In this document: piece by piece, positions 1 to 8,490 of the stretch
Layout of the letters: every line of letters starts with the position of its first letter
Numbering within the stretch: position 1 is the first letter of the stretch
Origin: CALGLS01 sp047626155
GTDB taxonomy: Bacteria > Bacteroidota > Bacteroidia > Chitinophagales > Saprospiraceae
Length of the DNA stretch: 64,000 nt
Direction: 5' to 3'
Assembly: GCA_047626155.1 (NCBI GenBank)
Contig: JBLHRR010000013.1
Location: 1-64,000, forward strand
The notes under the pieces: generated by a model
Told to the model about the DNA's origin: nothing
Database searches by the model: none
Seen by the model: the letters and a program-made list of their open reading frames with translations, nothing else
Made by a program: the position numbers and the translations under genes

Positions 1-2744
1 CCTTTGTATCCCAAACGGACGGTCCAACCTCCTGTGAATTTAGGAGATGCATTTCCAACAGGAACTCTATCCGTCGTTCTCAAATAATGAGTTCCGCTTT
101 CATTCAAAATAGGTTGACCATTTTCGTGATAGATATAATCAAAGCCGACTATGGTTCCAAAATCATCCCCTTCTTTTACCGAAATGGCAGGGCCTTCTAG
201 TCCCCAAATATCTGCTATGATTTTTTCAGTAGCCCCCTCATCTCCAAGGCTGATAATTTTATTTCTATTTCTAGAAACATTTAAACCAGTTTCTAAAAAG
301 AAATGCTTTTTGCGAATTAGGTTCAAACTTAGAATGGCTTCAAACCCTTTGTTTTCTATTTCGCCAGTGTTAATTTTTATATTTGAAGCACCCGAAGAAC
401 TTGGTATTGGTGCATTAAGGATTTGATCAAATGAATTGATTTTGTAGAAGGTGAAATCAAAATTGACTCGTTCATCCCATAGGCCTATAGTCGTTCCGAT
501 TTCAAATGAAGTAGCTCGTTGTGGTACTAGTTTTACAGGAGGAATCGTACTTGGTCCTGTTGCCGTTTGATTTCCACCAAAAGTACCAATTCGATAGGTT
601 TTTTCTAAAAGAAAAGGATCATCATCTGTCGCTGTGTTTGCAAGGGCTCCTCTTATTTTCCAGAAATTTAGAAAGTCTAAATTCAAATCAAAAGCCTCTG
701 TTGCAATAAAACTCAAAGAAGCGGAGGGATAGAAATAACTATTGGCATCTAGAGGAAGCGTTGAAGACCAGTCATTACGACCGGTTAATTCTAGAAAAAG
801 AAAATCATTATATCCTAAGTTGAGAAAACTATAAACAGAATTAATGACTTTATTGGACCTGAACTCTGGAGGGGCATTAAATTCTAAAAATCCTTTTTCC
901 GTATTTTGAAGCGCAAATAGCCATGGATTAGCCCAACCATTTGTCTGGCCTCTTAAACCATACAATTTTCGTTCATATTTTGCGGCCCCTACGGAGAATC
1001 GAACATTAAAATCGGACTTGAATATTTTATCTTTTTTTGCAGAAATTAAAAAGTCACTATTTTGTACCACGTCTCGACCCAGTTCCGTCGAATAGAAACC
1101 ACCTTCAATACCGATTAAGTCTGTGGGTGTGTTTTTGGTTTCAAACTGATTCAAGGTGAAATCTGTTCCAATACGCCCTGTTATATTTAGCCAATCGGTT
1201 ATGTCGTAGCTCAAAGACAATCCGCCAATAAGTTTATTTCTATCTAATGTAGTATTATTGTTGTAAGTGTTCCACCAAAGGTTGGCACCTGAATACTGGA
1301 ACGGAGAAATACTGCTGAGATCAAATCGGGAACCATCTGAAGCAAAGTTTAATTCCTCTTCTAGTCCCTTGTAGCTTCGTGGGAAGCTATATAAAACACC
1401 TTTGGCAAAAGAGTTTTGATGATCGTCACCTAAGGTTGGTGTATTTTTTCGATGGTAATTAATATAACTAAGAGAGATATCTGCTTTTAATTTTTTCGAA
1501 ATGTTGAGACTGGATCCAAGGTTAACGGTGTTTTGGCTAAATTCACTATTGGGAATAATAGCATTGTGATCTGTTCTTGTTAATGAAGCACGCATCGTTC
1601 CCATCTCCCCTCCTCCTGAAAAAGAAAGATTATGAGTTGTTGTATTACCATTGTTGAAGAATTGCTGGATGTTATCCGGTTGTGGAGAGAAAGGCCTCAT
1701 TTCTCCATCCCACCAGCGAATCATTTGACCTTCCATTCGAGGCCCCCAGGAAACGCCACTACCGTAAGAACCAAAACTCGTTGAGCTTGGTTCTCCTAAA
1801 GGTCCATCAGTTGGGTAAAGACCAGCCCTTGCCGGATGCGCGGGGTCTCCGTTTTCATCTATCCGGAAGGTAGGTTCTAAAAAAGTACTTGGAGAGCCAG
1901 CGCCATATACATTTTGGACATCTCGATAACGGTAGGGTTGAATAGTTTTATGTTGCAACGAATATTTAATCCCAACGCCTTTTTGTTTTTTACCTTTCTT
2001 CATTGTGATAAGAACGACTCCATTCGCACCTCGAGAGCCGTATAAAGCGGAGGCTGTCGGGCCTTTGAGAATATTCATGGATTCTATATCTGCGGGGTTA
2101 ATGTTATTTATTGCAGAACCCCAATCCTTTCCTCTCCCAACACTTGTGAGTCCTGGTTCGTTGGCCATTTGAACTCCATCAACTACAATTAAAGGTTGAT
2201 TATTTCCACTGAAATTATTATTCCCCCGAATCGTAATCCGCGTCGTTCCGCCATCCACCCCGTTCGGGCTAACAATCTGTACACCTGCCGAACGACCACT
2301 GAGGGCGCTTACTAAATTGGGCGCATTGGATGTTTCCAACTGAACCCCATCAAAACTTTCTGTAGAATAACCAATCTCCCTTTTTTGCCTTTTGATGCCC
2401 AAGGCAGTCACCTGTACTTCTGCCAATTGTTCCGCATCGGGTTTCATGACCATGTCGATTTTGACTTGTGTGCCAACGACTATTTCTACTTCTTTGTAAC
2501 CAATGTATTGAAACAATAAGGTGGTTGATTCGGAGGGAACCGTAATACTGTAATTACCTTCGTAATCCGTAACAGTGCCTTTACCTTGATCCTCTTTTAG
2601 GATAATACTCAGACCGATCAAAGGGTCACCATATTCATCTATGACATTGCCACTAATAGTAATGTTTTGGCTAGATAGAAAAGGTGTAAATAGGAAGTAA
2701 AGGGGTAGGAAAAAACTGATTTTTGTAAAAATTTTCAAATGCAT
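1..2744 (-). CDS. SusC/RagA-family TonB-dependent outer membrane receptor (partial, C-terminus beyond window)
   Basis: An open frame runs from an ATG at 2744 off the left window edge, giving about 914 residues with no stop. The N-terminus is a signal peptide (MHLKIFTKISFFLPLYFLFT...) followed by a carboxypeptidase-D-like beta-sandwich (GNVIDEYGDPLIGLSI, then GTVTDYEGNY). Next comes a TonB plug with GVDGGTTRITIRGNNN, LIVVDGVQM, and NPADIESMNILKGPTASALY followed by GSRGANGVVLITMKKG, all hallmarks of SusC/RagA. The remainder is barrel; the last visible part (TDRVPVGNASPKFTGGW) is the usual near-C-terminal strand region, so roughly 100 residues are probably missing. Family members import oligosaccharides or peptides with a SusD lipoprotein, which would lie to the left outside the window. 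The substrate cannot be inferred. Confidence 0.95.
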   Translation of the reverse strand, partial: MHLKIFTKISFFLPLYFLFTPFLSSQNITISGNVIDEYGDPLIGLSIILKEDQGKGTVTDYEGNYSITVPSESTTLLFQYIGYKEVEIVVGTQVKIDMVMKPDAEQLAEVQVTALGIKRQKREIGYSTESFDGVQLETSNAPNLVSALSGRSAGVQIVSPNGVDGGTTRITIRGNNNFSGNNQPLIVVDGVQMANEPGLTSVGRGKDWGSAINNINPADIESMNILKGPTASALYGSRGANGVVLITMKKGKKQKGVGIKYSLQHKTIQPYRYRDVQNVYGAGSPSTFLEPTFRIDENGDPAHPARAGLYPTDGPLGEPSSTSFGSYGSGVSWGPRMEGQMIRWWDGEMRPFSPQPDNIQQFFNNGNTTTHNLSFSGGGEMGTMRASLTRTDHNAIIPNSEFSQNTVNLGSSLNISKKLKADISLSYINYHRKNTPTLGDDHQNSFAKGVLYSFPRSYKGLEEELNFASDGSRFDLSSISPFQYSGANLWWNTYNNNTTLDRNKLIGGLSLSYDITDWLNITGRIGTDFTLNQFETKNTPTDLIGIEGGFYSTELGRDVVQNSDFLISAKKDKIFKSDFNVRFSVGAAKYERKLYGLRGQTNGWANPWLFALQNTEKGFLEFNAPPEFRSNKVINSVYSFLNLGYNDFLFLELTGRNDWSSTLPLDANSYFYPSASLSFIATEAFDLNLDFLNFWKIRGALANTATDDDPFLLEKTYRIGTFGGNQTATGPSTIPPVKLVPQRATSFEIGTTIGLWDERVNFDFTFYKINSFDQILNAPIPSSSGASNIKINTGEIENKGFEAILSLNLIRKKHFFLETGLNVSRNRNKIISLGDEGATEKIIADIWGLEGPAISVKEGDDFGTIVGFDYIYHENGQPILNESGTHYLRTTDRVPVGNASPKFTGGWTVRLGYK

Positions 2745-3009
2745 ATAGGTATATTGAAATGGTCTTGTAAAACAGTAAGCTAAAGTACCATTTTTTTCAA
2801 TTTTCTAAACTAAGTAATACTAAAAGAAGCAGATAGTTAGGATAAAAGGAAGCTAAGTTGCATATCAGTTCCTGTTATGACATTCTTTATAGAGAAGTAA
2901 ACAAGTCTTGTCCATTAATTGCGTCTGAGGGGATGGCCTTATTTAGGGGCAGATGAAAGACACGGATTATTGAATAGTCTCAGGGGAATGGGAAACGGAG
3001 TATTTGTCG

Positions 3010-3663
3010 TTACATTTCCAAGGCAAATTTTTTCACCACCGCCTTCCTCGTCTCATGCTTCCCCTCAAAAGGCCAAACCCGCATCTCTATCTTATTCGCT
3101 TTCGCAAACTCAATATGCTTTTCAATCCGGTTTTCTATTGTTAGAAATTGATCAGAAGTACCATAAGTAAAAATAATATCCTTCTGGGAAAGGTAGGGGA
3201 GGAGCGGCGCGTAATCAATATCTTCGGGCAAGGCACCACCCCAAAGAACGAGTTTGTTGAATTGAGGACGTAGCGCATTTATCCATCTACATTGCGTAGC
3301 ACAGCCCTGAGAAAAACCAAAGAGAATGATTTCTACTTCTGGGGAAAGCATTGTTATATACTGATCATAAATCTGCTGCAAAAAAGAAGTGAAATCTTTA
3401 ATCTCGTCTACCCGATCCGCTTTCGTCATCCAAGAGGCCACCACATCACCAGAGAACCCATTCCAATAAAAACGATGAAAGCCCTCCGGAGCAAGAATGA
3501 AATTTTCTGCTGTATCCAATAATTGAAACTGCTGAATAAAGCGAGAAGCGAGTTGGCCATAACCATGACAGACGATCCAAAAACGCTTTGTCTTTTTAGT
3601 AGGAATACCTAAGGTGTAGTAGTGTGCTGTTTTTTGAACGGAGGTATTATGTGCTGTGTACAT
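3010..3663 (-). CDS. Alpha/beta hydrolase, phospholipase/carboxylesterase type
   Basis: 217 residues, the usual length of small cytoplasmic esterases of the phospholipase/carboxylesterase (LysoPL) group. The oxyanion-side motif CHGYGQ lies at residues 32-37. The nucleophile elbow GFSQG places Ser118; Asp171 (YGTSDQF) and His203 (EGKHE) complete a plausible triad in the right order. No signal peptide is visible. It stands alone: the next minus-strand gene ends at 3901, more than 230 bp upstream. The substrate is unknown; family members hydrolyse short acyl or aryl esters. Confidence 0.85.
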   Translation of the reverse strand: MYTAHNTSVQKTAHYYTLGIPTKKTKRFWIVCHGYGQLASRFIQQFQLLDTAENFILAPEGFHRFYWNGFSGDVVASWMTKADRVDEIKDFTSFLQQIYDQYITMLSPEVEIILFGFSQGCATQCRWINALRPQFNKLVLWGGALPEDIDYAPLLPYLSQKDIIFTYGTSDQFLTIENRIEKHIEFAKANKIEMRVWPFEGKHETRKAVVKKFALEM

Positions 3664-3900
3664 TTAGTTGGCGATTGAAAATTGAGAATAATTCTAACGC
3701 ACCAATTTAGTGAAATTAACCGCAACGGCGCAACTAAGGTGCCACGCAAAGCCCTGTAGGCAGGGCTGATCAGTTCTAGTTTTAGCGAATGTTGAAGAAA
3801 ATTATTAATCAAAATTTCAATCAAAATCAAAAACCCGAGACGTGGGAATCACGATAGAAGGTTTTGATTTTGATTCACATTTTAATTTTGATTTAATCAC

Positions 3901-4821
3901 CTACTGCTTCCTCCCCATAATATCCACCTTTCTCCCTTTGCCCAAAACCGGAGCAGGCCTTGGCGCAGATTCATAAACATGATCAAAAACTTTATCGACA
4001 AATACCCACTGACCATCTTTCAATTTATAGCCTCGGTAGCTCCCATCAGGCACATAGGAAGGCTGTCCGCCCATGTTGCTATGCGGAATTAAATTGTCGA
4101 ACATGATCATATCCAGTTCCTTGTTGAAATTCAAAGTGATATTGGAACCTGCCGCATATTGCATGAGAACTCGGTTCTTAGTCAGGTCCGTTCGGCGAGG
4201 GTCAAGAGGAGCGAAAACGGCAGCGCCGAAGATGGGCGTTCCATTTTCAAAAGTCAGTACATCAATGATTTTTCTTTTGTTGAAAAAATGAAAGCCATCG
4301 TATCCGAATAGCAAATGCTTGGTGCCTTCCGGTGTGTCAAAACTCATGATGTTATAGTAAATCGCGCCATACCAATTGTCTGCGGTCATGATTTCAAAGT
4401 CCAGAATTACATCATCCATATCCACTGATTTGTCGGACAGTTTGATGACCTTAGGCTGCTCCTCATTCGTCTGAATGAAACCAGCGTATTGATATTCGTT
4501 GATGTCTACATAAAGTTGCCAGGTAATGATTCGGAAACTAGTATCGGAAGGATATTGAATAGAGATGCTTTGCACGGAATCAAAAGGATAGAAGAAGCTT
4601 CCTTTTTTGCTCAGATTGGCCATCAGTTCTACGCCCAAATCTTTGTGTGCCTTCTTTCTGTTTTCAACCAGTGTGTCGGTAAGTATGGCCTTTCCATACT
4701 GAATCATGTTCTGCTCAAATTCCGACAAATCGGCCACCTCTTTTTGGACTTCTTCTACTGGTTGTGCCGAGAGGCTAATGGCTAAAAGGGTGAAAACAAA
4801 GAGAAACAGCTGATTTTTCAT
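3901..4821 (-). CDS. Secreted hypothetical protein
   Basis: I do not recognise the family. I chose the ATG at 4821 because it gives a clean signal peptide (MKNQLFLFVFTLLAISLSAQ) in a 306-residue product; an in-frame upstream ATG at 4914 would only add a polar, non-signal extension. The mature part begins with a helical stretch (about residues 22-75) and then looks beta-rich, with repeated aromatic motifs (FRIITWQLYVD, WYGAIYYNIMSF, HLLFGYDGFHFF). The C-terminus is basic (GKGRKVDIMGRKQ). No catalytic motif stands out. It is probably periplasmic or outer-membrane-associated. Confidence 0.75.
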   Translation of the reverse strand: MKNQLFLFVFTLLAISLSAQPVEEVQKEVADLSEFEQNMIQYGKAILTDTLVENRKKAHKDLGVELMANLSKKGSFFYPFDSVQSISIQYPSDTSFRIITWQLYVDINEYQYAGFIQTNEEQPKVIKLSDKSVDMDDVILDFEIMTADNWYGAIYYNIMSFDTPEGTKHLLFGYDGFHFFNKRKIIDVLTFENGTPIFGAAVFAPLDPRRTDLTKNRVLMQYAAGSNITLNFNKELDMIMFDNLIPHSNMGGQPSYVPDGSYRGYKLKDGQWVFVDKVFDHVYESAPRPAPVLGKGRKVDIMGRKQ

Positions 4822-5149
4822 CTTAAGTACGTTTAGATTATGGACAGAATTTGACCTTTTAATAAACGGAATGGGTGGGTGGAAATTGTGCGTTTTTTTT
4901 ATGATGGGATTCATGCGTTCCGTATTTCATTCTAGATAACCACAAAGACCGCGAAGAGCACGAAGTTTTCATAAAGTATTAAATGAAATGCTTTAGCATT
5001 TTCATACTTATCTTCTTTGTGCAACTTTGTATTACAAGTCTAAGGTTTTGCTAAAAGCTTGTTCCGACCTTGTGGAAGGAAACAAAGGTTCAGATAAAAT
5101 CACAGTGGCCCGCATCTTGGGTTTTGATTTCAATTTTTATTTTCAGCGG
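4822..5149. other. Intergenic stretch with an imperfect hairpin
   Basis: A 328-bp gap between two minus-strand genes. Around 4975-5011 an imperfect palindrome (AAGTAT ... AAATGCT / AGCATTT ... ATACTT) resembles the AAATGC-loop-GCATTT hairpins at 10136-10318. No convincing ORF or promoter is seen. Confidence 0.4.
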
Positions 5150-6244
5150 CTACCTCGACTTCCGCTTATTATTCTTATAATCCATAAAAATAAACTCCCC
5201 CAACCCTTTCAAGCTACTATAAAAGGCCTTTCCATTATTGGCCTTAGTAAACTGATCTACAAACTTCACCAAATAAGGATCGCGCGCAATCATAAAGGTG
5301 GTAATCGGAATCTGTATTTTACGGCAACGCGTTGCTAGATTCAAGGTCCGGGCAATAATCTTTCTATCCAAACCAAAACTGTTTTTGTAGTAATCTTTCC
5401 CCTTTTTAATACAAGTAGGTTTTCCATCAGTGATCATGAAAATCTGCTTGTTCGGGTTTCTTCTTTTACGAAGTAAATCCATTGCCAATTCCAGACCAGC
5501 CACGGTGTTGGTATGGTAAGGCCCTACGTTGAGATAGGGGAGGTCTTTTATTTCAATTTGCCAAGCATCATTGCCAAAAACGATAATGTCCAAAGTATCT
5601 TTAGGGTAGCGAGTCGTGATCAGCTCTGCCAGGGCCATTGCCACTTTTTTAGCGGGTGTAATTCGATCTTCACCATACAAAATCATGGAGTGCGAAATAT
5701 CAATCATCAATACGGTACTCATCTGACTTTGGTAGAAAGTTTCCTGAACTTCCAGGTCATTCTGTGTCAGTTTAAATTCATCTAGTCCGTGATTGATTTG
5801 TGCATTTTTCAAAGATTCAGAAAAAGCGATATTCTCCAGACTGTCGCCAAATTCATAAGGGCGTCTGTCAGAAGTGGTCTCATCTCCCTTTCCTGTAATC
5901 CTAGTGTTATGGTTTCCTTTCTTTGCTTTTTTTAATTGACCAAAAATATCTTCTAGCGCTTTTTGGCGCAAGCCGATTTCCATTTTCTTTGTCGGTGCAA
6001 AACCACCATCTCCCGTTTCTGGCTGGTTGATGAAACCCTTGTCAATTAGATCCTGAATAAAATCGGCCATTCCATAATCCGGCGTGGTCAGATCGTATTC
6101 CTTATCCAGTTGTGTCAACCAAGATAAAGCCTCTGATATATTTCCAGAAGTATGAATAAGCAACTCCTTGAAAAGCTTTAGCAGCTTATCAAAAGTACTT
6201 CCCTCCGTTGGGGCTTTATAATCTGAGAAATTCCAACCTGTCAT
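5150..6244 (-). CDS. VWA-domain protein
   Basis: 364 residues without signal peptide. The N-terminal 170 residues are helical and uncharacterised. From about residue 176 there is a von Willebrand A fold with an intact MIDAS: D182-x-S184-x-S186 (IDISHS), a Thr around 245-247 (HTNT) and D273 (ITDGKP). It resembles the VWA halves of MoxR/CoxE-type chelatase-like pairs, which remodel metalloenzymes together with an AAA+ ATPase, but no AAA+ gene is nearby. The gene starts 23 bp after the stop of the upstream peroxiredoxin-like gene (6268-6819), so the two are probably co-transcribed. Confidence 0.85.
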   Translation of the reverse strand: MTGWNFSDYKAPTEGSTFDKLLKLFKELLIHTSGNISEALSWLTQLDKEYDLTTPDYGMADFIQDLIDKGFINQPETGDGGFAPTKKMEIGLRQKALEDIFGQLKKAKKGNHNTRITGKGDETTSDRRPYEFGDSLENIAFSESLKNAQINHGLDEFKLTQNDLEVQETFYQSQMSTVLMIDISHSMILYGEDRITPAKKVAMALAELITTRYPKDTLDIIVFGNDAWQIEIKDLPYLNVGPYHTNTVAGLELAMDLLRKRRNPNKQIFMITDGKPTCIKKGKDYYKNSFGLDRKIIARTLNLATRCRKIQIPITTFMIARDPYLVKFVDQFTKANNGKAFYSSLKGLGEFIFMDYKNNKRKSR

Positions 6245-6267
6245 GTTTTTTATTTTTGACTACCCCT

Positions 6268-6819
6268 CTATGTGGCAGTTGCTTTTTCAAAAGCTCGTTT
6301 CAATAAACCCTCATAATCGGGAAGCTCGGAAGCCCTTCTATGAATATAGCTTTCAATGATTTCATTTTTAAATAAGGTGAAAATACCAGGCATTTGCGTG
6401 ACATCTCCCAACTGTTTAGCCAACTCTAACTTGTGTGGTTTATTTTTGACAGACATGCCGCGAATCCAGGTACTCAATCCGTAAAGCTGAGAGAAGCGAC
6501 CTTTTGCTAAACCAAAATCCTGATAATAGCGCATGTTAGGGTCCGAGACATGCGATACATCTTCTAGTTTATAAGTAGAAAAATATTTCTCTGCCAGATC
6601 GTTCGTGGCCATGTGCACCACTACAAGGTGAATATTCTTATTGCGAATCGTATCCAACATTTCCGAAAGATCGGACAAGGCTTCTTTACAAAAAACGCAG
6701 CCAAAGTGACGAAGAAAGACTAAAAAGACCGGCTTTTTAGTAGACAGATCCTTAAGACTATCCCCATGGTTGGTACGCATGCTGGAAAGAACATTTGTAT
6801 TTATTAGTGGTGAGATCAT
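6268..6819 (-). CDS. Peroxiredoxin-like (AhpC/TSA-related) protein
   Basis: 183 residues with a thioredoxin-fold core. The motif FLRHFGCVFCKEAL places a C41-x-x-C44 pair at the end of strand 1, as in the peroxiredoxin-like AhpC-TSA_2 group rather than classical AhpC (PxxxTxxC). Later parts (LVVVHMATNDLAEKYF; YYQDFGLAKGRFSQLYG) fit this family. It likely acts as a cytoplasmic thiol-disulfide or peroxide reductase. It is the first gene of a two-gene unit with the VWA protein (23-bp gap). Confidence 0.8.
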   Translation of the reverse strand: MISPLINTNVLSSMRTNHGDSLKDLSTKKPVFLVFLRHFGCVFCKEALSDLSEMLDTIRNKNIHLVVVHMATNDLAEKYFSTYKLEDVSHVSDPNMRYYQDFGLAKGRFSQLYGLSTWIRGMSVKNKPHKLELAKQLGDVTQMPGIFTLFKNEIIESYIHRRASELPDYEGLLKRAFEKATAT

Positions 6820-6977
6820 TTTGTATTAGAATATAATATGTAATTATAACAATAAAAAAGGCGAATGGTTGCCACAAGATACGAACTTAAACGAATGTCA
6901 GAATTGCAATTTGGATGAAATGTTTCATCTTTAGTATGAATTGTCGGATTGAATTATTTTTGTTGGTTTCCAAAAAA

Positions 6978-7012
6978 AAAAGCCACCCGCTGTTAAACAA
7001 CGAATGGCTTTT
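6978..7012 (-). terminator. Rho-independent terminator of mdh
   Basis: The stem AAAAGCCA (6978-6985) pairs with TGGCTTTT (7005-7012), with further pairing inside. It lies 32 bp past the mdh stop. The A-run on the plus strand becomes a U-tract in the mdh transcript. Confidence 0.75.
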
Positions 7013-7043
7013 ATATTTTGTCTATTTGACTAGCTAGATTAAG

Positions 7044-8093
7044 CTATTTCTTAGCCGCTTTAGCCTTCGGAGGGCTAGCTTTCTTAGCTGCTGTCTTTTT
7101 CACAGCTGCTTTCTTCTTCGCTGGTTTTTTCTTCGCTTCCGCTTCTGCTTCTGCTTCTGCTTTTTTAGCAATGGCATCATAAGTTTTCATAACAGAAGTA
7201 ACTGCTGCGTTTGACTTCTTCAGCAAGTTCATTTCTGCTTTGTTCAACTTAAGCTCGATAATCTGTTCGATACCGTTTTTACCCAGTTTTACAGGCACGC
7301 CTAAATAAGTGTCTTTCATGCCGTATTCACCGTTAAGTGCAGTACAACAAGGGAAGATTCTGTTGTCGTCTTTTACGATAGATTCCACCATTTGAGCGGC
7401 AGCAGCACCTGGAGCATACCAAGCAGAAGTCCCCATCAATTTAACCAATTCTCCTCCTCCTTTCTTCGTTCTTTCAACGATGGCTTTCAACTTACCTTTT
7501 TCGATCAACTCTGTTACAGGAATACCAGCAACAGTAGTATAACGTGGAAGTGGTACCATAGTATCACCGTGGCCACCCATCAAAACAGCTTGTAAATCCT
7601 TAGGAGACACATTCAGTTCTGTTGCCAAAAAGGCGCGGTAACGAGCGGTATCCAGAATACCTGCCATTCCGAAAACACGGTTAGATTTCAAACCAGAAGC
7701 CTTGTGAGCTGCATAGGTCATTACATCCAACGGATTAGAAACAACAATAATAATAGGATTCTTAGAATACTTCATGATTGACTTCGTCACACTACTAACG
7801 ATTCCCGCATTGATAGCGATCAAATCGTCACGGGTCATACCAGGCTTACGTGGCAAACCTGCAGTGATGACAACGATGTCAGAATTTTTAGTATCTCTGT
7901 AATCACCAGTACCTTTCATGCTAGTACTGTAGTAATCAATAGGTGCTTGTTGCCAAGAATCAAGGGCTTTACCCTTTGCGAAGTCGCCTTTCAAATCCAA
8001 CAATACGATTTCTTTTACAATGTCTTTGTGGGCCAATACATTAGCAACGGTAGCGCCAACATTTCCAGCTCCAACAACGGTTACTTTACTCAT
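7044..8093 (-). CDS. mdh: Malate dehydrogenase with Lys/Ala-rich C-terminal tail
   Basis: Start chosen at the ATG at 8093 because MSKVTVVGAGNVGATVANVL is the canonical N-terminus; an in-frame ATG 141 bp upstream would add an unrelated extension. The dinucleotide fold is GAGNVG. Substrate-binding arginines sit in AGLPRKPGMTR, and the catalytic His is in MGGHGDTMVPL. Up to MKTYDAIAKKAEAEAEAE the protein is a normal ~310-residue LDH-like MDH. It then continues for about 40 residues of AEAEAEAKKKPAKKKAAV-type Lys/Ala/Pro repeats, like histone-H1-like tails, giving 349 residues. It converts malate to oxaloacetate with NAD in the TCA cycle. The enzyme call is secure; the tail's role is unknown. Confidence 0.96.
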   Translation of the reverse strand: MSKVTVVGAGNVGATVANVLAHKDIVKEIVLLDLKGDFAKGKALDSWQQAPIDYYSTSMKGTGDYRDTKNSDIVVITAGLPRKPGMTRDDLIAINAGIVSSVTKSIMKYSKNPIIIVVSNPLDVMTYAAHKASGLKSNRVFGMAGILDTARYRAFLATELNVSPKDLQAVLMGGHGDTMVPLPRYTTVAGIPVTELIEKGKLKAIVERTKKGGGELVKLMGTSAWYAPGAAAAQMVESIVKDDNRIFPCCTALNGEYGMKDTYLGVPVKLGKNGIEQIIELKLNKAEMNLLKKSNAAVTSVMKTYDAIAKKAEAEAEAEAKKKPAKKKAAVKKTAAKKASPPKAKAAKK

Positions 8094-8490
8094 GTGAATT
8101 AACTTAAGTTTTTTAGGAAAAAGGAGATCACTTAATGAAGTCAAATTGGGACAACATTTGATCTGCCATTCCTGTGAATTGATAATTTCTGTAAAAGTAA
8201 TTATTTTTTTGAGGGGATGTACCCACTGGAACATAATTATCTTACAGAAATAAAGAAGAGGACAACTTAAGGGACTTAATATTGTTTTAAAATTAGATAT
8301 GCATTTCTTCAGTCTTATGATTTGACTTCAGAGAGACAGAAGAGCGGATGATTTTTTACTATCTTTACGTCTGAAATTATATTTACATATTCAATTTATT
8401 TTGACTTATTACCCATAGAGGCATGAAAACTGCTGCATTAGCACTTGATCAAATGCTTCTTTTTTACAAAAAATAAAACAGTTCTAAGAC
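8094..8490. other. Divergent intergenic region between mdh and the M43 protease
   Basis: A 397-bp AT-rich gap separating divergent genes, so it should hold both promoters. A weak TATCTTTA box (near TAnnTTTG) lies around 8358-8365 for the plus-strand gene. No ORF or hairpin of note is seen. Confidence 0.4.

Noticed and set aside
2919..3170. 83-codon plus-strand open frame overlapping the hydrolase end
   Set aside because: It is antisense to a well supported gene and has low-complexity content.
3609..3830. 73-codon minus-strand frame upstream of the hydrolase
   Set aside because: It overlaps the hydrolase start in another frame and runs through a repeat-like intergenic segment.
7392..7595. 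Plus-strand open frames inside mdh and similar antisense frames in other genes
   Set aside because: They mirror the codon structure of strong genes on the opposite strand.
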